A stretch of DNA of 64,000 nucleotides from Lysinibacillus_B sp031181585 (GTDB lineage Bacteria > Bacillota > Bacilli > Bacillales_A > Planococcaceae): positions 1,736,001-1,800,000 of the forward strand of contig NZ_CP154840.1 in NCBI RefSeq assembly GCF_047301505.1. Reading direction: 5' to 3'. Positions 1 to 8,227 of the stretch are shown one piece after another (within the stretch, counting starts at the first letter, position 1; every line of letters begins with the position of its first letter). A program made the translations under genes and the position numbers. The notes below the pieces were generated by a model. That model did no database searches, was not told where the DNA came from, and saw only the letters and a list, made by a program, of their open reading frames with translations.

Positions 1-1157
1 TTCTCAATCGTAAACAAATGATTGAAAAAGCACAGGAGCTGCTCATTCGGTTGGGGCAGAACCCAAAGCTGGCAACGATGCCATTAGGTCAATTAGGGTT
101 AGGTCAGCAGCAGCTTGTCGAAATAGCGAAGGCGCTTATCCTAGAAGCAAAGCTCATTATTATGGACGAGCCTACCTCTTGTTTAAGCGGCAGAGAAGTG
201 GAACAGCTTTATAAAATTGTAGATCAATTGAGAGCGGAAGGGATTTCAATTATCTTTATTTCTCATAGATTGGAAGAAATTCAGCGTCTCGGCGACCGAA
301 TTACTATTTTGCGGGATGGCTGCTCCGTTGAAACACTTCCTGTGAGCGAAACTAAACCTGATGAATGGATTGAGTTAATGGTCGGTCGTTCATTAGAAGA
401 AAAATTTCCTAAAAAACAGTTTGAACGAGGGGATGTAGGCTTTAGTCTAAAGGGCTTTAAGGTCGAAGCATCTCACGCGCCAATTGATTTGGATGTCCAT
501 TATGGGGAAATTGTTGGGTTGTCAGGGCTGGTTGGTGCAGGCCGGACAGAATTAGCAAGAGCCATTTTTGGAGCAGATAAACGAGCGGGCGGCAAAATAT
601 TCATCGATGGAAAAGAAGTGAAAATCACCAATCCACGTCAGGCAATCGATGCAGGTATCGCTTTTATAACGGAGGATCGAAAGTCAGAAGGATTGCTGCT
701 GGATTTACCGCTGGATATCAACGTTTGTTTGGCCAATATGAAAAAGTTTGCAGGGCGGACTAAGCTGTTGAATCTAAACACAATGAAGGAACAGGCAAAA
801 CGGTATGTGAAGGAGCTGCAGATCAGGCCCAACAATATCGAATTAAATGCCCGGAATTTTAGTGGAGGAAATCAGCAGAAAGTGGTCATTGCAAAATGGC
901 TTTGTACAAATGCGAAGGTTTTCATATTTGATGAGCCGACACGCGGCATTGATGTCGGAGCGAAGGTGGAAGTTTATCGACTTATGAACAAGCTGGTGGA
1001 AGAAGGGAAAATAGTCATCATGATTTCATCTGATTTACCCGAAATTTTGGGGATGTGTGACCGTGTAATCGTGATGAACACCGGAAGGATCACAGCGGAT
1101 TTACCGATTGCACAAGCAACGCAGGAGCAAGTAATGAGAGCAGCAACTATCGGCTAA
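1..1157 (+). CDS. rbsA: Sugar ABC transporter ATP-binding protein, RbsA-like (5' truncated by window edge)
   Basis: Energises uptake of a sugar (ribose/galactose class) at the inner face of the membrane. The frame is open to the first bases, so about 110 N-terminal residues, including Walker A of domain 1, lie outside the window. Visible in domain 1 are a signature-like LGLGQQQLVEIAKAL and Walker B LIIMDEPTS. Domain 2 shows the degenerate P-loop GLVGAGRTE, signature FSGGNQQKVVIAK and Walker B VFIFDEPTRGIDVG. This duplicated cassette with a weak second P-loop is the hallmark of the RbsA/MglA/XylG family (about 500 aa). The permease starts 15 bp downstream. The substrate cannot be read from the sequence; ribose is the default guess. 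Confidence 0.9.
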   Translation, partial: LNRKQMIEKAQELLIRLGQNPKLATMPLGQLGLGQQQLVEIAKALILEAKLIIMDEPTSCLSGREVEQLYKIVDQLRAEGISIIFISHRLEEIQRLGDRITILRDGCSVETLPVSETKPDEWIELMVGRSLEEKFPKKQFERGDVGFSLKGFKVEASHAPIDLDVHYGEIVGLSGLVGAGRTELARAIFGADKRAGGKIFIDGKEVKITNPRQAIDAGIAFITEDRKSEGLLLDLPLDINVCLANMKKFAGRTKLLNLNTMKEQAKRYVKELQIRPNNIELNARNFSGGNQQKVVIAKWLCTNAKVFIFDEPTRGIDVGAKVEVYRLMNKLVEEGKIVIMISSDLPEILGMCDRVIVMNTGRITADLPIAQATQEQVMRAATIG

Positions 1158-1172
1158 TAAGGAGAGAATCAT

Positions 1173-2180
1173 ATGGAAAAAGTTACGCAACTATTGGGTG
1201 AAGTAAATGTAGAAGAGCATAAACAGGAAAAGAATTATAAAAATCTATTAGGGAAGTTTGGTTCATTATTTGCACTTATTATTTTGATGATTGTATTAAC
1301 GTTTTTATCCGATAAATTTTTAACCGTTACCAACTTAATGAATATTGCACGGCAATCGACTATTAACGCCCTTTTAGCACTAGGTATGCTTTTGCCTATC
1401 TTAACGGCAGGAATTGATTTATCTGTAGGTTCTATCCTCGCCGTTTCGATTATGGTGATGGGTGTTGTTTCTGTCACAATGGGGATGCACCCTATTCTCG
1501 GTATACTAGTTTGTTTACTGGTAGGTGCTGGATTTGGATTGTTAAATGGTGTGTTATTAACAAAATTACGTTTACCGCACCCATTCATTTCCACGCTAGG
1601 GACAATGAATATCGCACGGGGGCTGGCATTGATCATTACCGGTGCAGCACCGATTGCCGGTTTCCCGTATATGATTCAGTATTTTGGGAGTGAATATGTC
1701 GGACCGATTCCTGTCAGTTTTGTAGTAGTTCTTGTCATTTATTTTATTTTCCATATTTTCTTAACGCGTTCTCAAACGGGTCGTTATATTTATGCCATTG
1801 GGGGCAATAAGGAAGCAGCCCGTCTTTCAGGTATCAATGTAGATAGAGTGCTGATCATCGTCTATACACTTAGCGGATTAATGGCAGGTTTAGCAGGCTT
1901 GATGATGGTAGGCCGTGTTAATTCAGCCTTTCCGTTGGCGGGGTCCGGCTATGAACTAGACGCCATTGCAGCCGTTATTATCGGAGGCGCAAGTTTCTTT
2001 GGTGGTGTAGGGACAGTTTGGGGCACATTAGTCGGCGTGCTGATTATTGCTGTATTACGTAACGGCTTAAACCTGTTGAACGTATCAGCGGATTTACAAA
2101 TGGCGGTCATCGGGGTCGTCATTATCGTGGCAGTATTTGTCGACGTACTGCGTCAGCGCAGATCAAAGGCATCTTCATAA
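1173..2180 (+). CDS. rbsC: Sugar ABC transporter permease, RbsC-like
   Basis: A 335-aa integral membrane permease that forms the channel for the RbsA ATPase. Many hydrophobic segments are visible, together with the family-typical ILTAGIDLSVGSILA near residue 85 and a late AVIIGGASFFGGVGTVWGT stretch that probably couples to the ATPase. Length matches RbsC/XylH/MglC permeases (320-340 aa). The ATG is preceded by AAGGAGAG. It is the middle gene of an A-C-B operon and ends 13 bp before the lipoprotein start. Confidence 0.92.
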   Translation: MEKVTQLLGEVNVEEHKQEKNYKNLLGKFGSLFALIILMIVLTFLSDKFLTVTNLMNIARQSTINALLALGMLLPILTAGIDLSVGSILAVSIMVMGVVSVTMGMHPILGILVCLLVGAGFGLLNGVLLTKLRLPHPFISTLGTMNIARGLALIITGAAPIAGFPYMIQYFGSEYVGPIPVSFVVVLVIYFIFHIFLTRSQTGRYIYAIGGNKEAARLSGINVDRVLIIVYTLSGLMAGLAGLMMVGRVNSAFPLAGSGYELDAIAAVIIGGASFFGGVGTVWGTLVGVLIIAVLRNGLNLLNVSADLQMAVIGVVIIVAVFVDVLRQRRSKASS

Positions 2181-2193
2181 GGGGGTGGGGAGA

Positions 2194-3165
2194 GTGAAAA
2201 AAGCAAACTGGTTGCTGCTCGCTGTATTGTCAGCAGTGTTGTTAGCAGCGTGCAATTCTGAGGAAACATCAAGCGGTGTGGCGAGCGATGCAGGCATCAA
2301 TTCGGATACTACCATTTCAGTAGTATTGAAAACATTGTCGAGTCCATATTGGAAGTATGTCGAGGCAGGTGCTAAAAAAGCTGGTGAAGAATTGGGTGTT
2401 CATGTAACAGTAGTAGGGCCATCATCGGAAAAGCAATTATTAGAACAAGTAAATATGCTGGAAGATCAGCTTAGCCAGCGCCCAAGTGCACTTTTAGTAT
2501 CCCCAAGTCAACCAGAGGCGGTTGTAAATGTATTAGAAACCGCTTCAGATAGTGATATTCCAGTGTTACTAATTGATACAGATACTAACTTTAAAGGAAA
2601 AGTGACATTTATCGGAACAGAAAACTATACGGCAGGATATGAAGGCGGCAAAGAATTGGCAGCTCTGCTAGAGAAGGGCGATAAAGTAGCGCTAATCTCC
2701 GGAGCATTGGGAAATCCGGCAACAGACGATCGTATTGAAGGAGCTAAAGAGGCATTGCAAGAAGCAGGTATGAAAATCGTCGCAGAGCAGCCGGCTAACT
2801 CTGATAAATCAGAGGCAATGTCTGTTATGGAAAACATCCTAGAAAAGAACGGTGATGTAAAAGGGGTATTCGCAGCAAATGATGATATGGCCATAGGTGT
2901 CCTGCGTGCCGTGCAGGCGAAAAAACTAGATGTGAAGATTTTTGGGATGGATGGAACAGAAGAAGCGGTGCGGTCCATTCTGGATGGCGGTTTAACAGGG
3001 ACAATTGCACAAAGTCCATATAATATGGGCTATGAAGGTGTTTCAAATGCTCTTAAAGCAATTAACGGAGAGGCAATTCCAGAACGGATTGATTCAGGCA
3101 TCGAAATCGTAACAGCAGATTCGGCACAAGAGTTTTTAAAGTTCCTGCAATCCATTTCGGAGTAA
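2194..3165 (+). CDS. rbsB: Sugar ABC transporter substrate-binding lipoprotein, RbsB-like
   Basis: Captures the sugar outside the cell and delivers it to RbsC. I take GTG 2194 as the start. It follows a G-rich ribosome site and yields a clean lipoprotein signal (charged KK, hydrophobic core, lipobox LLAAC near residue 19); an upstream in-frame ATG at 2137 lies inside rbsC. The mature part (323 aa in total) is a periplasmic-binding-protein fold of the Peripla_BP_4 type, with TISVVLKTLSSPYWKYVEAG at the N-terminus and AANDDMAIGVLRAV, FGMDGTEE and GTIAQSPYNMGY further on. Last gene of the sugar operon; a terminator follows. Confidence 0.92.
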   Translation: MKKANWLLLAVLSAVLLAACNSEETSSGVASDAGINSDTTISVVLKTLSSPYWKYVEAGAKKAGEELGVHVTVVGPSSEKQLLEQVNMLEDQLSQRPSALLVSPSQPEAVVNVLETASDSDIPVLLIDTDTNFKGKVTFIGTENYTAGYEGGKELAALLEKGDKVALISGALGNPATDDRIEGAKEALQEAGMKIVAEQPANSDKSEAMSVMENILEKNGDVKGVFAANDDMAIGVLRAVQAKKLDVKIFGMDGTEEAVRSILDGGLTGTIAQSPYNMGYEGVSNALKAINGEAIPERIDSGIEIVTADSAQEFLKFLQSISE

Positions 3166-3195
3166 GAGAGAAAAAAAGAATTTCCTAATAGGAAA

Positions 3196-3239
3196 CGTCC
3201 AATTGCATGAAATATGCGGTTGGGCGATTTTTGTTTTTA
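3196..3239 (+). terminator. Rho-independent terminator of the rbs-like operon
   Basis: A 13-bp stem with three G-U pairs (3196-3208 with 3214-3226), loop GAAAT, followed by ATTTTTGTTTTT. It lies 30 bp after the binding-protein stop codon. Confidence 0.8.
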
Positions 3240-3342
3240 ACTAAAAATTTGTAAAAAGTTGTATACTTTTTTGTTTTACAATTGTTATATAGGTGAGTGA
3301 TCACTACATACGAAAAATGGATATTCAAAAGTTGGTGAACGA

Positions 3343-3846
3343 TTGAAAAATGAATGGGAGCAGCTACTCCTTGCACATGCAGAAATTGTATTCAAATATT
3401 TATTGAAAATTGGGGCTGCCAAAGAGGATGCAGAGGATATTACACAGGAAACGATTATAAAAACAATCGAATGTCTGCAACAAATTGAACCAAGGAAAAT
3501 GCGGGCGTGGATGTTTAAAGTGGCGATTCACCACTACTATTCACTATATAACAAAAATAAATTGATTGTGCGATTGCAGGATGAGGATTTAGAAAAATTA
3601 AAGCCTGCAATGGAGGATGTTTCGGTAAATTTATTATCTAAAGAGGAAGGAAGGGAAATGGCGGAAGCGTTGCAGCGACTTCAGCCAACCTTCCAGCAGC
3701 TGCTTATTCTAAAATACTATATGGAATTTTCCTATAAAGAAATCAGCGACATTCTAGATATGAAAGAAACGAATGTGAAAACGTATTTACAGCGTGCAAG
3801 GAACAGCTTTAAAAAGATTTGGGAGGAAAAGCAGCATGGACAATGA
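3343..3846 (+). CDS. ECF-type RNA polymerase sigma factor
   Basis: A 167-aa group 4 sigma factor. Region 2 shows AAKEDAEDITQETIIKTIE and the MRAWMFKVAIHHY segment. Region 4 is LQPTFQQLLILKYYMEFSYKEISDILDM followed by VKTYLQRARNSFKK, the usual -35-recognition helix-turn-helix. Start is TTG 3343 after GGTGAAC. The next gene overlaps its end and encodes a membrane anti-sigma factor, the standard ECF arrangement, so activity is probably released by an envelope signal. An AT-rich inverted repeat TTGTAAAA/TTTTACAA (3249-3256/3274-3281) lies upstream. It could belong to the SigM/SigX/SigY class; the regulon cannot be inferred. Confidence 0.9.
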   Translation: MKNEWEQLLLAHAEIVFKYLLKIGAAKEDAEDITQETIIKTIECLQQIEPRKMRAWMFKVAIHHYYSLYNKNKLIVRLQDEDLEKLKPAMEDVSVNLLSKEEGREMAEALQRLQPTFQQLLILKYYMEFSYKEISDILDMKETNVKTYLQRARNSFKKIWEEKQHGQ

Positions 3847-4852
3847 AAAAATGGACGATCTCTTTAATGTAGAGAAAATGGAAAGAACAATTAAAAAGGC
3901 CAAGCGCCGGGCCACTTGGAAAACGGTATTGATTACGATGCTTGTGCTTACTTTTATAGTCGTATTTATTGCTTTAGCCAATCCTAAAGCAACAGGTGTA
4001 ATGGAAGGGAAAGTTACTGATTCGATACGAGGAATGCATGAAATTTCAGCACCGAATGAATTTATAGGAAAACTCGAAAGATACCCAGGATTCCTAGGCG
4101 GAAAAAGTTATTATACTACTTATAAAATAATTGAAGGAAAAGTAGTCTATACAGGGGAAGAGGGATACGGTTACGGCCTGTTTCGCGATGAAGTGTTAAG
4201 TAAGGGAGGAGGATATCCTGCAATTATCGGAGAAGCCTTTACGGAAGGAGAGGCAGAAAAGCCAACCTATAACGAATTAGGTCAACGAAAAATGATTTTT
4301 TACTATCCTTTTTTACCATATGAGTCATATCGTCATGATTTAGACCTGCTGGATGAAATTGGGCAGGATAAGATGATGGAAGTAGCGCTTTCCTTTGACC
4401 AAGGCCACACATTACAAGAAGTGCAGTCACTCATACCAAACGATGTGACGCTTTCATGGGTGTGGGTTGATGATGTCGATGAGGAAAACGATAGCTTTCA
4501 AGCAGAAACTATGGATGAGAATGGGGAAATAGTTAGTTTAGGAGATTATTTGGTTCGTCCAGAGGATACTGTATATGGTTTCTCCCTATTTGATGCGAAT
4601 GGTGACGAGGCAGAGGAGCCTGCACTGTCATTTATTAGAATCATTTCATCTGGACAAAAATATAAAACGCGCTGGCAAGGGGAGTATAAACGATTGTACG
4701 AAACGCTAAGCGGCGAAGATGGAATATTAGCAGGCAACGACCTGCAATATTTCGGGGCGGTTGTAACGGGAAATGTAGAAACTCTTTCGCAGCTAAAGGA
4801 TCTCCCATTTATCAAGGCTTCATCGATTGGTGTCATTACGGATAAGTACTAA
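3836..4852 (+). CDS. Membrane anti-sigma factor with sigma-factor-regulator N- and C-terminal domains
   Basis: A 338-aa protein starting at ATG 3836 after GGGAGGAAAA, overlapping the sigma gene by 11 nt, which implies translational coupling. The N-terminus is a short charged cytoplasmic segment (about 1-26) that would hold the sigma factor. One transmembrane helix follows at about 27-48, then a roughly 290-aa extracytoplasmic domain. The architecture fits the SigmaReg_N/SigmaReg_C anti-sigma proteins of Bacillales. The role is inferred from topology and position. Confidence 0.85.
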   Translation: MDNEKMDDLFNVEKMERTIKKAKRRATWKTVLITMLVLTFIVVFIALANPKATGVMEGKVTDSIRGMHEISAPNEFIGKLERYPGFLGGKSYYTTYKIIEGKVVYTGEEGYGYGLFRDEVLSKGGGYPAIIGEAFTEGEAEKPTYNELGQRKMIFYYPFLPYESYRHDLDLLDEIGQDKMMEVALSFDQGHTLQEVQSLIPNDVTLSWVWVDDVDEENDSFQAETMDENGEIVSLGDYLVRPEDTVYGFSLFDANGDEAEEPALSFIRIISSGQKYKTRWQGEYKRLYETLSGEDGILAGNDLQYFGAVVTGNVETLSQLKDLPFIKASSIGVITDKY

Positions 4853-4871
4853 AATCAAATTTTAGTTTCTG
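4849..4871 (+). terminator. Weak hairpin at the end of the sigma/anti-sigma operon
   Basis: CTAAAAT-CAA-ATTTTAG (4849-4865) overlaps the stop codon and is followed by TTTCT. The stem is AT-rich and short, so termination would be inefficient. Confidence 0.35.
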
Positions 4872-4961
4872 ACTATAATAACTAACACTTAGAGCAATCA
4901 CACTTTTAATGGTTAGGAAGAATAATATAATAATTAAAACGTAATTGAACGGAGCTGTGCC

Positions 4962-5555
4962 ATGGAAGAAAAAGAACTGTATGTTTACCATATCGTTACG
5001 AGGAAAAAAATGAGCGTAGGTCAAATAATTAATTTTGACAATCATCAAAAAAACACGTTGTATAGCTTCTTTTTCGAAAGGGAGCAACGGAATTCTAGAG
5101 GGGAAGACTTTTTTCAAATCATAAAAGCGCACTCCTCAGATGAAGGCATGCATTTAAATAGGGAAAATGCGGATGTAGTTAACAACTATGCGGGGCAGAC
5201 AATCAGAGCCATTAGAGAAATAATTGTCGAAATGGTAAGGCTGCAGGAGTTTCCGCAATATCCTTCAAGAATGTCATGCTTATATGCGGCAAAGAGGTAC
5301 GAAGATTTGCTTAAGTGGAAGGAATTATTTCAATCTTATAATCGAGATATTTTGCAGATTGTTAAGCTTCGAGTTATTGGGAATTCATTTGAAGGTGATG
5401 GTAATCTTTTGCCGAAAGAAAATGGCGCCTCATTCGCTCGGAAAATGGAGCAAGCTAGAGAATATTGGCAAGGGAATGTGAAAAATGGACTTCCAGAACT
5501 TTTAGTTGATGGGGAAATTGAAGTAGTAGAGATAATTGAAGATTATACGGTTTAG
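4962..5555 (+). CDS. DUF2441-family protein
   Basis: A 197-aa soluble protein with no signal peptide or membrane segment. It begins with a YVYHIVTRKKM stretch and has YPSRMSCLYAAKRYEDLLKW in the middle, matching my recollection of DUF2441. The opening xYHIVT and the later Y...W...EDLLKWKE pattern resemble the layout of ADP-ribosyltransferase-fold proteins (KptA/DarT-like). That relationship is a guess from pattern, not a demonstrated homology. ATG with GGAG 9 nt upstream. It stands alone between the sigma operon and a converging SDR gene. Confidence 0.7.
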   Translation: MEEKELYVYHIVTRKKMSVGQIINFDNHQKNTLYSFFFEREQRNSRGEDFFQIIKAHSSDEGMHLNRENADVVNNYAGQTIRAIREIIVEMVRLQEFPQYPSRMSCLYAAKRYEDLLKWKELFQSYNRDILQIVKLRVIGNSFEGDGNLLPKENGASFARKMEQAREYWQGNVKNGLPELLVDGEIEVVEIIEDYTV

Positions 5556-5608
5556 TCAGTAGCATTGGCAGGACTCTTATAGGGGAAGCTCTGTTTTAAC
5601 ACCCAGTA

Positions 5609-5639
5609 AAAAGCATGATCAGCAGTTGATCATGCTTTT
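5609..5639. terminator. Bidirectional terminator between DUF2441 and SDR genes
   Basis: A perfect 13-bp stem AAAAGCATGATCA/TGATCATGCTTTT with loop GCAGT. A/T runs on both sides allow it to serve both converging genes. Confidence 0.85.
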
Positions 5640-5661
5640 CATTAAATAGCCGATTTATTGA

Positions 5662-6420
5662 TTAATATGCAGTCCAGCCGGCATCAGCAGCAATTACTTG
5701 CCCGTTGATGAAGCTTGATTCGTCTGAAGCTAGGAATAGGGCAAGCTGTGCGATTTCTTTTGGTTCGCCAGCGCGAGGCATGGTACCTAAACCAGTACCT
5801 TGACGTCCTGCACCGAATTCAGAAACATTTGTCATCGATGTTTGAATATTTGTCATAACGCCGCCTGGTGCGATTCCGTTACAGCGGATACCAGATTGAG
5901 CATACATGTAACCCGTGTTTTTCGTTAAGCCAGTAACCGCGTGTTTCGAAGCTGTATAGGCTGCACCAGCACGAGCACCGCGTAAACCGCCAGCAGAGAT
6001 GTTATTGACGATTACACCATGGCCTTGCTCAAGGAAGATGTTTGTTGCGATACGCATAGCACGCATTACACCAGTTGTATTTACTGCAAATAGGCGGTCC
6101 CATTTCTCGTCAGTAATTTCGCCGACCGGCTCCATGCCGTCCATGATACCAGCGTTGTTTACTAAAATGTCTAATTTACCGTAAGCAGCTTTTGTTTCTT
6201 CAAACATGCGCTCGATGTCAGCTAATTCAGCAACGTTTGCTTGGTTGGCGATCGCTTCACCGCCGTTTGCCTTAATACCTTCAGCAACTGTTTTGGCACC
6301 TTCAAAATTGTAATCTGAAACGACTACTTTTGCGCCTTCTTGAGCATAAAGCTCTGCAATTGCTTTACCCATACCTGATGCAGCTCCAGTTACGATAGCA
6401 ACCTTACCTTGTAATTTCAT
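5662..6420 (-). CDS. SDR family NAD(P)-dependent oxidoreductase
   Basis: A 252-aa classical short-chain dehydrogenase. The N-terminal Rossmann motif is VTGAASGMGKAIA (TGxxxGxG). It is followed by LVNNAGIMDG, the catalytic Tyr/Lys in AAYTASKHAVTG with the preceding Ser in NNISAGG, and the C-terminal DESSFINGQVIAADAGW typical of FabG-like members. Substrate unknown. The gene is divergent from a TetR-type regulator, and two TTGTACA sites bracket its predicted promoter, so repression by that regulator is likely. Confidence 0.9.
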   Translation of the reverse strand: MKLQGKVAIVTGAASGMGKAIAELYAQEGAKVVVSDYNFEGAKTVAEGIKANGGEAIANQANVAELADIERMFEETKAAYGKLDILVNNAGIMDGMEPVGEITDEKWDRLFAVNTTGVMRAMRIATNIFLEQGHGVIVNNISAGGLRGARAGAAYTASKHAVTGLTKNTGYMYAQSGIRCNGIAPGGVMTNIQTSMTNVSEFGAGRQGTGLGTMPRAGEPKEIAQLALFLASDESSFINGQVIAADAGWTAY

Positions 6421-6455
6421 AAAGTTTACCCTCCAGCTTCATATTTGTTGGACAC

Positions 6456-6501
6456 TTGTACAATAAAATTATAATATATGGGTGATTTAATTCAATGTAC
6501 A
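6456..6501 (-). promoter_or_regulatory. SDR promoter bracketed by two TTGTACA operator candidates
   Basis: On the minus strand TTGAAT (-35, at 6490-6495) and TATAAT (-10, at 6468-6473) are 16 bp apart. The palindrome TTGTACAA (6456-6463) lies just downstream of -10, and TTGTACA (its TGTACA core at 6496-6501) just upstream of -35. The two sites share TTGTACA on the minus strand. This is consistent with repression by the divergent TetR protein. Confidence 0.55.
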
Positions 6502-6565
6502 AAAACATCGCCAATGTATGATATTTAACACTTTTTCATTTTTTGTCTAATAAGGAGGCTGCATT

Positions 6566-7123
6566 TTGAACAAAAATGATTTACGCGTTATTAAAACAAA
6601 AAAGACGATATACAATTCTTTGCTTCTGTTGTTAAAAACTAAACCCCTTTCCCAAATAAAAGTGACGGAGCTCTGCAGGGCAGCTGAAATCAACAGAGGT
6701 ACATTTTATTTCCACTACCAGGAAATCGGTGACGTACTGGAAGAGCTGTTTGGGGAAATTATGCGAGATTTAGAGGATTCCTACGCTGAACCTTTCAAAA
6801 AGGGCTTTACTGTACATAAAAAAAATCTGGACCCAGATATGATTAAAATTTTTCACCATGTGAAAAAACATGAGGAGTTTTACAAAATCGTTTTATCGGA
6901 AGATGCTTCAATGAAGTATTATTATATGTTTTATGATGTCGTCTGCCGCTTGAATATGCAGACAAAATACGGATTAGCGGGCGATGATTTTCTCACTGCC
7001 TACTCAGCAAACGCGATTATCGGCTTGATCATTAAATGGTACCGCAATGATTTTAACGACAGTGTCGATGAGATGAATCATCGGTTGTTTCACATCGTTC
7101 AACATAGCTTTAAAAAAGTGTGA
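6566..7123 (+). CDS. TetR/AcrR family transcriptional regulator
   Basis: A 185-aa protein with an N-terminal helix-turn-helix (VTELCRAAEINRGTFYFHYQ, about residues 33-52) characteristic of TetR regulators. The helical C-terminal domain resembles the TetR_C_7 group often seen in Firmicutes. Start is TTG 6566 with TAAGGAGG 7 nt upstream. It is divergent from the SDR gene and the likely controller of it. No ligand can be inferred. Confidence 0.9.
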   Translation: MNKNDLRVIKTKKTIYNSLLLLLKTKPLSQIKVTELCRAAEINRGTFYFHYQEIGDVLEELFGEIMRDLEDSYAEPFKKGFTVHKKNLDPDMIKIFHHVKKHEEFYKIVLSEDASMKYYYMFYDVVCRLNMQTKYGLAGDDFLTAYSANAIIGLIIKWYRNDFNDSVDEMNHRLFHIVQHSFKKV

Positions 7124-7404
7124 GCTTGCGAAATAAAGCGGGGAGAAGACAGTTGATAAATTGAAGAAAAATGAAATAGCCGGGGGTGCTGCTATTAGTG
7201 AAGTCAAGGTGGTCTCTGCTTTACCACACACGCTAAGTGGAGGGCTTCTACCATAAGAGAAGATATATCAGTAGTTCATTGCAATAGGTAGACAGCGTGC
7301 AAATGCCTGCCGTTCACGTAGTTTGCAGGAAGGTTAATTGATAAAAAGCTGATGAAATGGGTATAAGAATAAGGATTGCAAAATAGCAAAAGGAGCTGTT
7401 CATT

Positions 7405-7827
7405 ATGTCAGAAAAATTATTTACGGCAAGCGCTACCGCTTTGGGCGGACGAGAAGGCAAAGTTCAATCAGACGATGGTGTCATCCAGTTTGATACGGCT
7501 ATGCCTGGTACACCAAGAGCAAAACAAATAGAACATGCTACAAACCCGGAGCAGTTATTTGCAGCCGGCTATGCAGCCTGCTTTGACAGCGCGCTGCAAT
7601 TAACGGCGAGCAAGGCACGTGTGAAATTCACTTCCGAGGTGACAGCCAATGTCAGCCTGATGAAGGACGAGGAAGACCAAGGCTTTAAGCTCGGAGTTGT
7701 CTTACAAGTGAAAGGAACAGACATCGATCAAGAACAATTGAAGGAGCTTGTTGAAAAGGCACATCAAGTTTGTCCTTATTCAAAGGCAACACGAGGAAAT
7801 ATTGAGGTTACATTGGAAGTTGTATAG
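7405..7827 (+). CDS. ohr: Organic hydroperoxide resistance protein, Ohr/OsmC family
   Basis: A 140-aa thiol peroxidase that reduces organic hydroperoxides. The two catalytic cysteines sit in the usual contexts, AAGYAACFDSAL (about residue 60) and HQVCPYSKATRGN (about 124). The N-terminal LFTASATALGGREGKV is typical of Ohr proteins, and length is normal. AAAGGAG precedes the ATG. No OhrR gene is adjacent and I see no clear OhrR-type operator in the 280 bp upstream, which looks non-coding. Confidence 0.93.
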   Translation: MSEKLFTASATALGGREGKVQSDDGVIQFDTAMPGTPRAKQIEHATNPEQLFAAGYAACFDSALQLTASKARVKFTSEVTANVSLMKDEEDQGFKLGVVLQVKGTDIDQEQLKELVEKAHQVCPYSKATRGNIEVTLEVV

Positions 7828-7936
7828 AAGCCGCCAATACCTCCATATAAGTGACAAGTTATCCAGGACAGGAAAGAGATCTTGGATGCTGCCGCTAACC
7901 AAATCAATCATTTTATGTAGTTTCTGCCATTTTTTA

Positions 7937-7964
7937 TTGTAAATTGATTGAAATATGGTAAGAT
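7937..7964 (+). promoter_or_regulatory. Promoter of the leader ORF/ABC-F unit
   Basis: TTGTAA (7937-7942), 16-bp spacer, TAAGAT (7959-7964). Transcription would start about 25 nt before the leader ORF. Confidence 0.45.
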
Positions 7965-7996
7965 TAAAATAACTAAAATGAACGGAGGTGGAAAGA

Positions 7997-8128
7997 ATGA
8001 TGAATTTAGCTATGACGACAGGTGTAAATGTGGATACAGCTATGTATTTTGCACGTGTCATTACTTTTGATTTTGCTGCTAACGGGATAGGTATGCCCTT
8101 TTTTAGACAAATTCAAAAGAACGCGTAG
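7997..8128 (+). CDS. 43-aa leader peptide upstream of the ABC-F gene
   Basis: ATG 7997 (or ATG 8000) is preceded by the strong ribosome site AACGGAGGTGG at good spacing. The 43 codons begin MMNLAMTTGVNVDTAMYFAR and end at TAG 8126. The peptide has no recognised domain. It sits between a promoter and an intrinsic terminator that precedes an ABC-F gene. That is the arrangement of ribosome-stalling attenuators controlling ABC-F and Erm resistance genes, so the act of translating it is probably the function. Confidence 0.6.
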   Translation: MMNLAMTTGVNVDTAMYFARVITFDFAANGIGMPFFRQIQKNA

Positions 8129-8142
8129 CTGATTAACTTCAT

Positions 8143-8192
8143 TCTTTCTACAATTTGTGAAAGACTGCTCAGTTAATGGGTAGTCTTTTTTG
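8143..8192 (+). terminator. Intrinsic terminator (attenuator) between leader ORF and ABC-F gene
   Basis: An 11-bp stem (8160-8170 with 8178-8188, two G-U pairs), loop AGTTAAT, then TTTTTTGT. A competing hairpin TCTTTC/GAAAGA (8143-8148 with 8159-8164) overlaps the left arm and could act as a weak antiterminator. It lies 32 bp after the leader stop and 36 bp before the ABC-F start. Confidence 0.65.
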
Positions 8193-8227
8193 TATGCTTT
8201 TTTCAGCTGCGCTAGGAGGCGTAGGAA

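Noticed and set aside
7124..7404. OhrR-type operator or small gene upstream of ohr
   Set aside because: No clear palindrome of the known type and no frame with a ribosome site.
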